A DNA stretch of 64,000 bases from Petrocella atlantisensis (GTDB lineage Bacteria; Bacillota; Clostridia; Lachnospirales; Vallitaleaceae): assembly GCF_900538275.1 (NCBI RefSeq), contig NZ_LR130778.1, positions 2,972,001 through 3,036,000 on the forward strand, in the 5' to 3' direction. The notes below the pieces were generated by a model. It searched no databases and had not been told where the DNA came from. It saw nothing but the letters and a program-made list of their open reading frames with translations. This document shows positions 8,934 to 16,789 of the stretch, in pieces; the stretch's first letter is position 1; each line of letters begins with the position of its first letter. A program made the translations under genes and the position numbers.

Positions 8934-9272
8934 TTGAACAAAAATATACAAATTTATGAAAAATATCTAGAAGAAAAAATGAATCAAAAGACTTTATCCA
9001 AGCAGGATTTATTGAATCATAGAGCGCAAATCGCCTATCTACAACATGAAAGGTATATTCATTTATTGGTCACATGTGTGGTTTCAATTATACTCTTTAT
9101 GATCTTGATGGTGTGTCTATATTATGACAGCATATTACTGAATCTGTTACTTATTATTTTTGTTGTGCTGGACGCTTTTTATGTACGCCATTATTATGTT
9201 TTAGAAAACACCATACAACGTTGGTATAAGGTCGAAATTGATATTATAACACTTATAAACAACCTGAAATAG
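8934..9272 (+). CDS. Small two-helix membrane protein, unknown
   Basis: An approximately 112-residue protein with a charged N-terminal helix (IQIYEKYLEEKMNQKTLS) and two adjacent hydrophobic helices (about 43-65 and 70-87), then a short C-terminal tail. I do not recognise a family. The likely start is the TTG at 8934, spaced six bases from GAGGTGA; the ATG at 8928 overlaps that site and the ATG at 8907 has none. It ends just before a bidirectional terminator. A hypothetical protein, but a credible gene. Confidence 0.6.
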   Translation: MNKNIQIYEKYLEEKMNQKTLSKQDLLNHRAQIAYLQHERYIHLLVTCVVSIILFMILMVCLYYDSILLNLLLIIFVVLDAFYVRHYYVLENTIQRWYKVEIDIITLINNLK

Positions 9273-9282
9273 CATCATAAAA

Positions 9283-9327
9283 AAGAAAGCATCTGCCATT
9301 CGTAAAACGACGGGTAGATGCTTTCTT
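9283..9327. terminator. Bidirectional terminator
   Basis: AAGAAAGCATCTGCC pairs with GGGTAGATGCTTTCTT around a 14-base loop, with an A-run on one side and TTCTTCTATAA on the other. It lies between two convergent genes and can serve both strands. Confidence 0.8.
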
Positions 9328-9347
9328 CTATAACATATAAACCTGAA

Positions 9348-10130
9348 CTATATTTTAAGGTTTTCTTTATATCTTCTATAAGTAAGCAAGACAACTATTT
9401 TGAATACAGTCGTAACCACATAACTAATGAACAGTGTTGCTAGAGTAGCACCTAACAATCCAAAAAGCCCGGGAAGGTAGGCAGTTAATTGGAGCTGAAT
9501 GAAGAAGACCAAAATCATAAGCCAAAAGTACTTTTTACCAAATCTTAAGTTCATCGCGACGCTTGAAAAGCCACTCATGGGATGATCTTCATTTTCCATA
9601 AGCAGTAGTACCCAAGAACCAAGAAAGGCTTGAAGTAAACAGGTTAAGAAAAGAATACCATAGCCACCGGTTAATACACCAACAGTTATTAAGTACAATA
9701 GGTAAGGAATCAATAAGAGAACGAACCCAATTGTATATAGAAAAAAGAGACCGATTTTGGTTAAGAGCACTTTAAGGAAAAAAGCGCGGATGCCGTTGAA
9801 AAATATTTTGGCACTTGGTTTCTCACCATTCACGGATCCAATGACAATACTGTTAATACCAAGATCAAGGGCCATAAAAACTAAGCTGAAAATCAAGATC
9901 AAAAGTATGGTTATGATTGCAATACTAACAAGATAGGTCCAATTGGCCTGTGATGCAGTAAATGACATAATCGTACCCATAACAAAGAAAATCACAACAA
10001 AAATCATTACAAAACCAAGTACAAGCATAATTAGGTTTGCGATTAATGCAGGTAGAAATAAACCCTTGTAACGACGACTAAGTGTTAAAGCTTCTTTCAT
10101 ATCATCCATCAAATTATTAAAGTTGTTCAT
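9348..10130 (-). CDS. Multi-pass membrane protein, unknown
   Basis: A 260-residue polytopic membrane protein with about six hydrophobic segments (for example VMIFVVIFFVMGTI, IAIITILLILIFSLVF, IGLFFLYTIGFVLLLIPYLLYLI). The soluble N-terminus MNNFNNLMDDMKEALTLSRRYKG resembles the start of DUF4013-like proteins, but I cannot confirm the family. Its start overlaps the end of the upstream membrane-protein gene by four bases, so the two are translationally coupled and may form a complex. Function unknown. Confidence 0.8.
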   Translation of the reverse strand: MNNFNNLMDDMKEALTLSRRYKGLFLPALIANLIMLVLGFVMIFVVIFFVMGTIMSFTASQANWTYLVSIAIITILLILIFSLVFMALDLGINSIVIGSVNGEKPSAKIFFNGIRAFFLKVLLTKIGLFFLYTIGFVLLLIPYLLYLITVGVLTGGYGILFLTCLLQAFLGSWVLLLMENEDHPMSGFSSVAMNLRFGKKYFWLMILVFFIQLQLTAYLPGLFGLLGATLATLFISYVVTTVFKIVVLLTYRRYKENLKI

Positions 10131-11125
10131 GATTGCACCCCCTCGTTTTGGATTTCTTGAGTTGGTAGGTCATCATATACGGCCTCTTCTATATGCCAGC
10201 CTTCATTATAGAGAACAATGGTTGTCAATCCGAAGAAAATATTAAAAAGCATTTGGATCAATCCGGTTATGATGGTGCCGACAGTAATTAAGGTTGTTAT
10301 GCCAATAACGAATAGCTTTAGAACATCATAGTTGAAAAAATCATTCAAGAAAGGAAAATCCTGTGATGAAAAATCAGAAGGCATATCTTGAATAATATTA
10401 TTCGTATTATTGGTGGTTTGGGGGATGTTTGAAGATCCACCACCACCACCACCGCCACCACCACCGCCAGAAGCGATACTGGTCATGGCATTTCTAATAA
10501 TAACAAATGACATTGTTGGGATGAAATTGGCTTTTGCAAATCGGTAACTGTTCTTAAAAGCTCCACCAAGCGTGGTGCCATCCGACACCAATGAAGCTTT
10601 CCAAACCAGTAGAAAAGTACTGACTAGGATAGGGATCAAAGTAAAGCCTACGGTTAGTGTTAGGATACCGGTAATAAAATAGGGTATAAGGGCCAAGAGC
10701 CAAAAAAATATTATAAGAATATTACCACCTAAAAACTTGAAAAAGTAGGTACCGGCCCCTGTTGAAAAATCACCAGCAGTCAATTTTCCTTTATAGGCTT
10801 TGTAGAACATATGATAAAGACCGGATTCTACATAGGTTGATCCAAAAATCATAACCAGTAAAGTGAGAACGACTAATAATGAAGGTATGCCTCGGAATTC
10901 GGACCAAAAAAGACTTGTAAATCGTTCAAAGTCCATTGTTGTAAGATGAATCATCTTGTCACCGATACTAAGTAAAGTGAATGCACTTGCAATAATCAGA
11001 ATCCCCCGGATAACAAGAAATATAATCTGTGGTTTGTAAAGTTGTTTGTTACTTAAGTTCAATTGAAATGCTATTTTGAAATAATCAAAAAGCTTAAGAA
11101 TTTTATTAAAACTATTTCCTTTCAT
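10127..11125 (-). CDS. Multi-pass membrane protein with polyglycine insert, unknown
   Basis: A 332-residue membrane protein with about five helices. Between the penultimate and last helix groups lies a low-complexity loop: eleven consecutive glycines flanked by serines, then an Asn/Thr-rich stretch (NIPQTTNNTNNI). It appears related in layout to its downstream partner. The ATG at 11125 follows AAGGGAGTACCAA; the ATG at 11143 overlaps that site. The last four bases overlap the partner gene. The polyglycine may be a flexible linker; its role is unknown. Confidence 0.78.
   Translation of the reverse strand: MKGNSFNKILKLFDYFKIAFQLNLSNKQLYKPQIIFLVIRGILIIASAFTLLSIGDKMIHLTTMDFERFTSLFWSEFRGIPSLLVVLTLLVMIFGSTYVESGLYHMFYKAYKGKLTAGDFSTGAGTYFFKFLGGNILIIFFWLLALIPYFITGILTLTVGFTLIPILVSTFLLVWKASLVSDGTTLGGAFKNSYRFAKANFIPTMSFVIIRNAMTSIASGGGGGGGGGGGSSNIPQTTNNTNNIIQDMPSDFSSQDFPFLNDFFNYDVLKLFVIGITTLITVGTIITGLIQMLFNIFFGLTTIVLYNEGWHIEEAVYDDLPTQEIQNEGVQS
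10436..10468 (-). repeat. Trinucleotide tract encoding eleven glycines
   Basis: Eleven consecutive GGN codons on the minus strand, mostly GGT with two GGC and one GGA. A near-perfect triplet repeat of this kind can change length in whole codons by slippage, which would alter the loop without breaking the frame. Confidence 0.85.
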
Positions 11126-11369
11126 TTGGTACTCCCTTCTCATGATATTTATTTATATGGGTTAAAGTGTTGTTTGAATCTTTAACCATTGTTGCATCAA
11201 CAATAAAAGTAGTATAGCACAAGAATAAGAAAAAATGACAAAAAAACTTACGTTTTAATCCAATTTTAAGAAAGTAGAGAATAAAAAAATGAAGTTTTCC
11301 AAAAAGGTCTTAGCCAAGTTATAGCAACAGATAAGAAGCATGAGCAATAGTTAGAAGGGCATATCTTCC

Positions 11370-11398
11370 TTTACAAAAAAAAATGATTATGCTACAAT
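11370..11398 (+). promoter_or_regulatory. Predicted sigma-A promoter of the betaine importer operon
   Basis: TTTACA (11370-11375), 17-base spacer, TACAAT (11393-11398). It lies in the 368-base gap before the binding-protein gene. Nothing else was recognised in the upstream part of the gap (11126-11369). Confidence 0.65.
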
Positions 11399-11415
11399 AA
11401 GAGTTGTGTGAACAG

Positions 11416-11441
11416 ACAACTTATATTAATATTAAAGTTGT
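11416..11441. promoter_or_regulatory. Inverted repeat in the betaine operon leader
   Basis: ACAACTT (11416-11422) and AAGTTGT (11435-11441) flank the AT-rich centre ATATTAATATTA. The repeat starts about ten bases after the predicted transcription start, a repressor-operator position. The regulator is unknown. Confidence 0.4.
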
Positions 11442-11493
11442 TGGTTAAAAATCTATATTATGAATACAATACACAAAAAATAGGAGGATTACT

Positions 11494-12471
11494 ATGAAAC
11501 GGAAAATTTGGAAGAAAATAACCATGGTACTTATGAGTGCTGTGTTGGTTATAAGCTTAGGTGCTTGTGCTAGTGAACCGGAGAAAATCGTAATTGGAGA
11601 AGGTGATTGGGATAGCAATGCATTCCATGACCAAGTGGTTAAAGTTATCTTAGAAGAAGGATATGGTGTTGAAACAGAAATCATTATTGCGGATACTGCG
11701 GTTATGATTTCAGGGCTAAAAAATAAAACGATTGATTTAGCGCTTGAATTATGGGCGGACAATGTGCCGACGTATCCGGAAGATATAGAAAATGGTGATT
11801 ATGTAAAACTAGCCACTAACTTTGATGATAATGTCCAAGGTTTATATGTACCTGCTTATTTAGTTGAAGGTGATGATGCTTTACTTCCGGATCTAAAATC
11901 TGTGCAAGATCTACCGGAATATGTAGAATACTTTACAGATCCTGAAAATCCTGATATGGGTATCATCTATGGTGGACCAGAAGGTTGGTCAGCAACAGCG
12001 TTCCTTCATAATAAAATGGAAGCCTATGGTTTAGATGAACATTATAACTTTAAAACAATTGATTCAGGTGCAACATTAAATGCAACACTTGCATCTGCTT
12101 ATGCAAAAGGTGAACCATGGTTAGGTTATAACTGGGAACCTACATGGGTCATGGGCTTGTTTGACTTAGTGTTATTAGAGGATACGCCTTACTCTGCTGA
12201 TGATTTTGCAGCCGGCATCGGATCGTTTCCATCTGTGGACGTACAAGTAGTATCTACACCAGAATTTGTGGATGAGTATCCAGAAATCACTGAATTTTTA
12301 AAACAATATACAACATCTTCACAATTAACAAGCGAGGCTCTCGCATACATGCAAGAGAACGATGTGGAAGCTGATGTAGCAGCTAAGTGGTTCTTAGAAG
12401 AGAAGCAAGACATATGGGCAGATTGGGTAACAGAAGAAGCCTATGATAAGATTATGACTGCCATTCAATAA
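11494..12471 (+). CDS. opuAC: Glycine betaine/proline betaine ABC transporter substrate-binding lipoprotein
   Basis: Extracytoplasmic solute receptor of the OpuAC/ProX family (325 residues). The signal peptide ends in a lipobox, VISLGAC, with the lipid-modified Cys25. The mature part contains the tryptophan-rich features of betaine receptors, including IGEGDWDSNAFHD, LALELWADN, GPEGWSATAF and YNWEPTWV. AGGAGGATTACT precedes the ATG. The permease and ATPase genes follow, in an order different from the B. subtilis opuA operon. The exact ligand (glycine betaine, proline betaine, choline or carnitine) is not certain. Confidence 0.88.
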   Translation: MKRKIWKKITMVLMSAVLVISLGACASEPEKIVIGEGDWDSNAFHDQVVKVILEEGYGVETEIIIADTAVMISGLKNKTIDLALELWADNVPTYPEDIENGDYVKLATNFDDNVQGLYVPAYLVEGDDALLPDLKSVQDLPEYVEYFTDPENPDMGIIYGGPEGWSATAFLHNKMEAYGLDEHYNFKTIDSGATLNATLASAYAKGEPWLGYNWEPTWVMGLFDLVLLEDTPYSADDFAAGIGSFPSVDVQVVSTPEFVDEYPEITEFLKQYTTSSQLTSEALAYMQENDVEADVAAKWFLEEKQDIWADWVTEEAYDKIMTAIQ

Positions 12472-12500
12472 ATCGCAACATATATGTAAGAGTAAAGAGA

Positions 12501-12530
12501 GAATCAAAAGGTGGAAACATCTTTTGATTT
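12501..12530 (+). terminator. Intercistronic hairpin between binding protein and permease
   Basis: AATCAAAAG and CTTTTGATT enclose GTGGAAACAT, followed by a broken T-rich stretch. The stem is AT-rich and the T-run imperfect, so a partial terminator or 3' mRNA stabiliser that raises binding-protein expression is more likely than a full stop. Confidence 0.5.
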
Positions 12531-12568
12531 CTTATTCTGTTTTTCAAGTAAAAAGGAGTTGATTAAAC

Positions 12569-13420
12569 ATGTTTAGTTTTCCAGACGCATTACGTTTTCA
12601 AATCAGTGAGCCAATTGATAATTTTGTCAATTGGTTGCTGGTAAATTTAGGCGGGTTCTTTGACGCCATCACTCAGTTTATACTAACAATTTTTAACGGT
12701 ATCGAATTTACACTGAACATCATACCATGGTGGTTAATGGTGATTGCCTTGTTTTATGCTGGCTATAAGTTATATAGTCTCAAGATGGGGATTGCACTTT
12801 CTGTCATGCTCTTATCTATTGGATTTTTCGGCTTATGGGATATGATGCTCTATACTTTAGCAATTGTCATTATTTCTGTACTGGTTTCCTTAGTTATGGG
12901 ATTACCTCTTGGTATATTCATGGCAAAATCAGACAGAACCAAACGGATTGTTATGCCGATACTAGATGCCATGCAAACCATGCCAAGTTTTGTTTACCTA
13001 TTACCGGCAGTTATGCTTTTTGGTTTTGGTAAGGTACCGGCCGTATTTGCGACAACAACCTATGCATTACCCCCTCTTATCCGACTGACTTACCTTGGTA
13101 TTTCCAATGTGGATAAAGAAGTCATTGAGGCAGGATTGTCCTTTGGTTCCACACCTAAACAAATGTTGATGAAGATAGAATTACCTCAAGCGCTTTCAAC
13201 CATTATGACAGGCGTAAATCAAACTACAATGATGGCCATGGCTATGGTTGTTATATCATCCATGATTGGTGCTGAAGGTATTGGTGAGCAAGTTTTAATA
13301 TCAATTCGTAGACTTGAAGTTGGACAAGGTTTTCAGGCAGGCTTAGGTATTGTTTTTCTGGCGATTATTCTAGATCGCGTCTTACAAGGTTTTGCCAACA
13401 GACTTAAGGAAACGGAGTGA
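12569..13420 (+). CDS. opuAB: Betaine ABC transporter permease
   Basis: Membrane subunit (283 residues) of the betaine importer. An amphipathic N-terminus and about six to seven helices precede the cytoplasmic EAA loop (EVIEAGLSFGSTPKQMLMKIELPQALSTIMTG), which docks with the ATPase. Length and pattern match OpuAB/ProW. AAAAGGAGTTGATTAAAC precedes the ATG. The stop codon region overlaps the ribosome binding site of the ATPase gene, so the two should be co-translated. Confidence 0.92.
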   Translation: MFSFPDALRFQISEPIDNFVNWLLVNLGGFFDAITQFILTIFNGIEFTLNIIPWWLMVIALFYAGYKLYSLKMGIALSVMLLSIGFFGLWDMMLYTLAIVIISVLVSLVMGLPLGIFMAKSDRTKRIVMPILDAMQTMPSFVYLLPAVMLFGFGKVPAVFATTTYALPPLIRLTYLGISNVDKEVIEAGLSFGSTPKQMLMKIELPQALSTIMTGVNQTTMMAMAMVVISSMIGAEGIGEQVLISIRRLEVGQGFQAGLGIVFLAIILDRVLQGFANRLKETE

Positions 13421-13425
13421 TAAAT

Positions 13426-14595
13426 ATGGATAAGAAGAAGATTGAAATCAAGAATTTGACCTTGATATTTGGAGATAAAAAAGAAGAAGCTCTAGAAATG
13501 CTGGAAAATGGCGTTACGATACAAGAAATAAGAGAAAAGACAGGAACAGCTGTTGGTGTTAATAATATTAACATTGATATTGAAGAAGGGGAAATGTTTG
13601 TCATTGTTGGTTTGTCAGGCAGTGGTAAATCCTCCTTAATTCGTTGTATGAATATGCTGAACGTGCCAACGAAAGGCCAGCTACTTATTGATGGTGACGA
13701 TATAACCAAATACAATAAGGAACAATTGTTGGATATGAGAAGAAATAAAGTAGCCATGGTATTTCAACACTTTGGTTTACTGAGCCATAGAACAGTTTTA
13801 AAGAACGTAGAATATGGACTTGAAGTACAAGGTGTTTCAGAAGAAGAAATAACGAAAAAAGCGATGGAAGCTATAGAACTTGTAGGTCTTAAAGGCTGGG
13901 AAAACTATTTTCCAAGACAGTTAAGTGGTGGAATGAAGCAAAGAGTGGGTATTGCCAGAGCGTTAACCAACGAACCGGAGATACTCCTTATGGATGAACC
14001 TTTTGGTGCCCTTGATCCGTTAATACGTAGAGAAATGCAAACGGAGCTTTTAAGCATGGAAGATTATATGGAAAAAACCATTGTTTTCATAACCCATGAT
14101 ATGAATGAAGCTTTTAAACTGGGTGATAGAATCGCCTTGCTTAAAGATGGTGAACTGGTACAGATTGGCCAACCCAATGATTTCTTTGAAAATCCGGCGA
14201 ATGATTATGTGAAGAGCTTTATTGAAGACGTTGACAAATCAAGAGTACTAAGAGTAAGAACAGTTATGCGTCAACCTTTCACACTCGCTAAAAAAGGTGA
14301 GTCAAGAGAAGGGGTCATTAAAAAACTGGAGAGCTTTAATAGAGAATTCTGTTTTGTTGTGGATGATGATCGAAAACTATTAGGTTATGTTGCGTATAAG
14401 GATCTAATTAAATTGGAGAAAAGCAATATTAATGATGCAATCGTTACAGATATAGAAAGCTTACATAGAAATGCTTATCTTCACGAGATATGGGAGAAGC
14501 TAGATAAAAGTAATTATGATGTTGCAATCACAGATAAAGCAGGGCGGTTAAGAGGTGTCATCAGTTATGAAGATGCCGTTAGCGCTTTAGCTTAA
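13426..14595 (+). CDS. opuAA: Betaine ABC transporter ATP-binding protein with CBS domains
   Basis: ATPase subunit (389 residues). The N-terminal extension (EALEMLENGVTIQEIREKTGTAVGV) is typical of OpuAA/ProV. It is followed by Walker A (GLSGSGKSSLIR), the signature QLSGGMKQRVGIARAL, Walker B (ILLMDEPFGALDP) and H-loop TIVFITHDM. Residues about 265-389 form two CBS domains; in the OpuA system these sense ionic strength and gate transport. The ATG at 13426 follows CGGAGTGATAAAT; an in-frame GTG at 13417 overlaps the permease stop. A strong terminator follows. Confidence 0.93.
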   Translation: MDKKKIEIKNLTLIFGDKKEEALEMLENGVTIQEIREKTGTAVGVNNINIDIEEGEMFVIVGLSGSGKSSLIRCMNMLNVPTKGQLLIDGDDITKYNKEQLLDMRRNKVAMVFQHFGLLSHRTVLKNVEYGLEVQGVSEEEITKKAMEAIELVGLKGWENYFPRQLSGGMKQRVGIARALTNEPEILLMDEPFGALDPLIRREMQTELLSMEDYMEKTIVFITHDMNEAFKLGDRIALLKDGELVQIGQPNDFFENPANDYVKSFIEDVDKSRVLRVRTVMRQPFTLAKKGESREGVIKKLESFNREFCFVVDDDRKLLGYVAYKDLIKLEKSNINDAIVTDIESLHRNAYLHEIWEKLDKSNYDVAITDKAGRLRGVISYEDAVSALA

Positions 14596-14601
14596 AAAAT
14601 A

Positions 14602-14642
14602 AAGAAGAAGTGTCATTGTATACTACAATGACACTTCTTCTT
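14602..14642. terminator. Terminator of the betaine operon
   Basis: An AAGAAGAAGTGTCATTGTA arm pairs perfectly with its complement around the three-base loop TAC. It is flanked by AAAATAAA and TTCTTATT, so it may act in both directions. Confidence 0.85.
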
Positions 14643-14660
14643 ATTCATGCCTTTCTTGTT

Positions 14661-14743
14661 CTCTAGGGAAATCTATGCTATATTAATGCGTTGAGCAGCG
14701 CATTAACTATCAAGGACGTCTTTCCTGCCGGAACAATTTGCTT
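14661..14743 (+). repeat. Dispersed hairpin repeat, copy A
   Basis: About 83 bp closely similar, in inverted orientation, to 53351-53437. Shared blocks include CTCTAG, TCTATGCTAT, TTAATGCGTTGA, GCATTAAC and GTCTTTCCTGCCGGAACAAT. The central TTAATGCG / CGCATTAA arms form a hairpin whose loop differs between copies. Both copies lie between convergent gene ends, as expected for a REP-like intergenic element. Confidence 0.7.
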
Positions 14744-14767
14744 CGCAAAGCGAGGGGGATAAGACAT

Positions 14768-15244
14768 TCACACTGTATCTGTCTCTTCGGGAGGCCTAAT
14801 CCTAGTATTTATAATTGTAGCAACAAGTATACCTAGGGTTGTTTCCACTACCCTTAATAAAATGTAGGTATTAATGGATTCAGCACCAATATTAATCATA
14901 ATCGTTAAATAGACAATACTTGCAATGGCTGCGGAACCACCCTTTTTTGCAAGCGTGGTCAAATGGATGACCACAATAATGCCTAAGGTCAATGTGATGG
15001 TGTTGCTGGGAAAGAACCAAACAATTAGAGCACCAACACAAGCGCCTATTAATGTGCCTAAAAACCGGTTAATTCCGACTCTTTTTGTGCTTTCTAAAGA
15101 ATTCTGTGTTGTGATAACTGCTGCGATACAAGCAAAAAAAGGAAAATCAGCATTCCATATGCGCCATATGGTAATACAAAGGAAAACGGATAGGGCTGTT
15201 TTGAATGTCCTCATCCCAGGTAGATATTCTCGAATGGTGTGCAT
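14768..15244 (-). CDS. FUSC/aromatic-acid-exporter-like membrane protein
   Basis: A 158-residue membrane protein with about four helices resembling the N-terminal membrane part of the aromatic acid exporter (ArAE/FUSC, DUF939-like) family. The GMRTFKTALSVFLCITIWR start, the ACIAAVITTQNSLESTKRVGINRFLGTLIG block and the C-terminal RPPEE are characteristic. It is much shorter than full-length exporters and lacks the cytoplasmic domain, as do many Gram-positive members. The end sits next to the dispersed repeat. Substrate unknown. Confidence 0.78.
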   Translation of the reverse strand: MHTIREYLPGMRTFKTALSVFLCITIWRIWNADFPFFACIAAVITTQNSLESTKRVGINRFLGTLIGACVGALIVWFFPSNTITLTLGIIVVIHLTTLAKKGGSAAIASIVYLTIMINIGAESINTYILLRVVETTLGILVATIINTRIRPPEETDTV

Positions 15245-15362
15245 GGTTGATCTCTCCTGTCTTCACATTTAATCCTTTAAGTATACATGATTATAAGGAT
15301 TTTTTCTATAGAAGATGGTCCTTTGAGAAATCAAGATATTAATATTTTGTAGAATCAGGTCT

Positions 15363-15391
15363 TTTCATAAAAGCCCTTTCTATGTTATATT
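15363..15391 (+). promoter_or_regulatory. Predicted promoter of the MFS transporter gene
   Basis: TTTCAT (15363-15368), 17-base spacer, TATATT (15386-15391), 37 bases before the start codon. Confidence 0.45.
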
Positions 15392-15428
15392 AGTAGAAGT
15401 TTAAATAAAAAAATATGAGGTATAGGAA

Positions 15429-16640
15429 ATGTTAGAATATCAAAACAATCAGAAAATTCGAGAAACCAATCCATGGGTTTATGTTTTTTTGGGCATTGTC
15501 ATTATGATGTGCTTAGGTACCGTCTATTCATGGAGTATTTTCAGAGGCTCTGTTGAAGCTCTTTTTGATGTGGGTACTGTTCAAAGCGGCATGCCATATA
15601 TGTTTTCCTTAGCATTTTATGCTTTTTCCATGTTGGTCTCAGGCAAATATATTGATCGATTTACACCTACAAGTATGATGTCAGTTGGTGGTATCCTAGT
15701 TGGTATTGGTTGGTTTGCTTCAGGTTATGCAGAGAATATCTATATGTTAACACTGACCTATGGCGCTATTGTGGGCATAGGCGTTGGTATCATCTACGGT
15801 GTACCGATATCGGTTGTAGCAAAGTGGTTTCCTAATAAGAGGGGATTGGTTGTAGGTCTTGTATTAACAGGTTTTGGACTTTCACCTTTTGTGACCGCGC
15901 CGGCTGCAAAAGCTTTAATCGAAACTTTTGGTGTTCTAGATGCATTTAAAATATTAGGTTTATCTTTTGCCATAATCATTCCTTTACTATCAAAATATAT
16001 AAAGCTGCCTGAAGGAAGATTATTTATAATTAAGCCCCATCATTTAGAAAATAGCGATAGTTTTTCAACTCAAGAAATGATGAAGACAAAAAGCTTTAAA
16101 AGCCTATATATATGTTTTGTTCTAGGTACAATGATTGGTTTAACCATTATTGGCATGACCAATAATATCGGTGTTGACCTTATAGGATTATCATCATTAA
16201 CAGCGCCTTTGTTTGTATCTGTTTTTGCAGTGTTTAATGGTATTGGCAGGCCTCTTTTTGGATGGTTAACGGATAAGCTTTCTTATAAGAAAGTGATGCT
16301 GTTATCTTTTATCTTGATTCTAACAAGTGCAAGTCTGATGCTTTTTGCAAACGAAGGTAGTGTGGTTATTTATATAATATCTTTTTCCATCTTCTGGATG
16401 AACTTAGGTGGGTGGCTGGCTATAGCACCGACATCAACACTATTATTATACGGTGGAAAGAATTACAGTCAAAATTATGGTGTCGTATTTACAGCCTATG
16501 GTATTGGAGCGATTGCCGGTGTCTATGTATCGGGATTACTATTTGATTATTTTAATCACCATGATGTTATTTTCTATTTTATTATTAGTTTATGTTTATT
16601 AGGTATTGTTCTATCTCAAAGCATGCCCAAAAATCAATAA
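15429..16640 (+). CDS. MFS transporter, oxalate/formate antiporter (OFA) family
   Basis: A 403-residue twelve-helix major facilitator carrier. The opening NPWVYVFLGIVIMMCLGTVYSWSIF and the GVGIIYGVPISVVAKWFPNKRGLVVGL loop are typical of the OFA subfamily, which exchanges or imports small carboxylates. The second half begins near GTMIGLTIIGMTNNIGVDLIG. The ATG at 15429 is preceded by GAGGTATAGGAA. It appears to be a single-gene unit. The substrate cannot be set from sequence; oxalate, formate, lactate or pyruvate-like acids are possible. Confidence 0.87.
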   Translation: MLEYQNNQKIRETNPWVYVFLGIVIMMCLGTVYSWSIFRGSVEALFDVGTVQSGMPYMFSLAFYAFSMLVSGKYIDRFTPTSMMSVGGILVGIGWFASGYAENIYMLTLTYGAIVGIGVGIIYGVPISVVAKWFPNKRGLVVGLVLTGFGLSPFVTAPAAKALIETFGVLDAFKILGLSFAIIIPLLSKYIKLPEGRLFIIKPHHLENSDSFSTQEMMKTKSFKSLYICFVLGTMIGLTIIGMTNNIGVDLIGLSSLTAPLFVSVFAVFNGIGRPLFGWLTDKLSYKKVMLLSFILILTSASLMLFANEGSVVIYIISFSIFWMNLGGWLAIAPTSTLLLYGGKNYSQNYGVVFTAYGIGAIAGVYVSGLLFDYFNHHDVIFYFIISLCLLGIVLSQSMPKNQ

Positions 16641-16684
16641 AACAAAAAAAGTATATCATGCATGTGATAGCCTCATGCTTCTTA

Positions 16685-16713
16685 TTGACAAAATTTCTTG
16701 TAAGATTTATAAT
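16685..16713 (+). promoter_or_regulatory. Consensus sigma-A promoter of clpB
   Basis: A perfect TTGACA (16685-16690), a 17-base spacer and a perfect TATAAT (16708-16713). Such a strong promoter fits a gene held off by a repressor at the adjacent CIRCE element. Confidence 0.85.
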
Positions 16714-16723
16714 TAAACTAGAA

Positions 16724-16750
16724 TTAGCACTCATTACAACAGAGTGCTGA
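16724..16750. promoter_or_regulatory. CIRCE element (HrcA operator)
   Basis: TTAGCACTC, nine bases, GAGTGCTGA: a match to the CIRCE consensus TTAGCACTC-N9-GAGTGCTAA with one mismatch. It sits at or just after the predicted transcription start, where bound HrcA would block transcription until heat stress. Confidence 0.92.
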
Positions 16751-16789
16751 CAACGTGTTGGTTATATGAAGAAGAAAGGAGGCATCATC

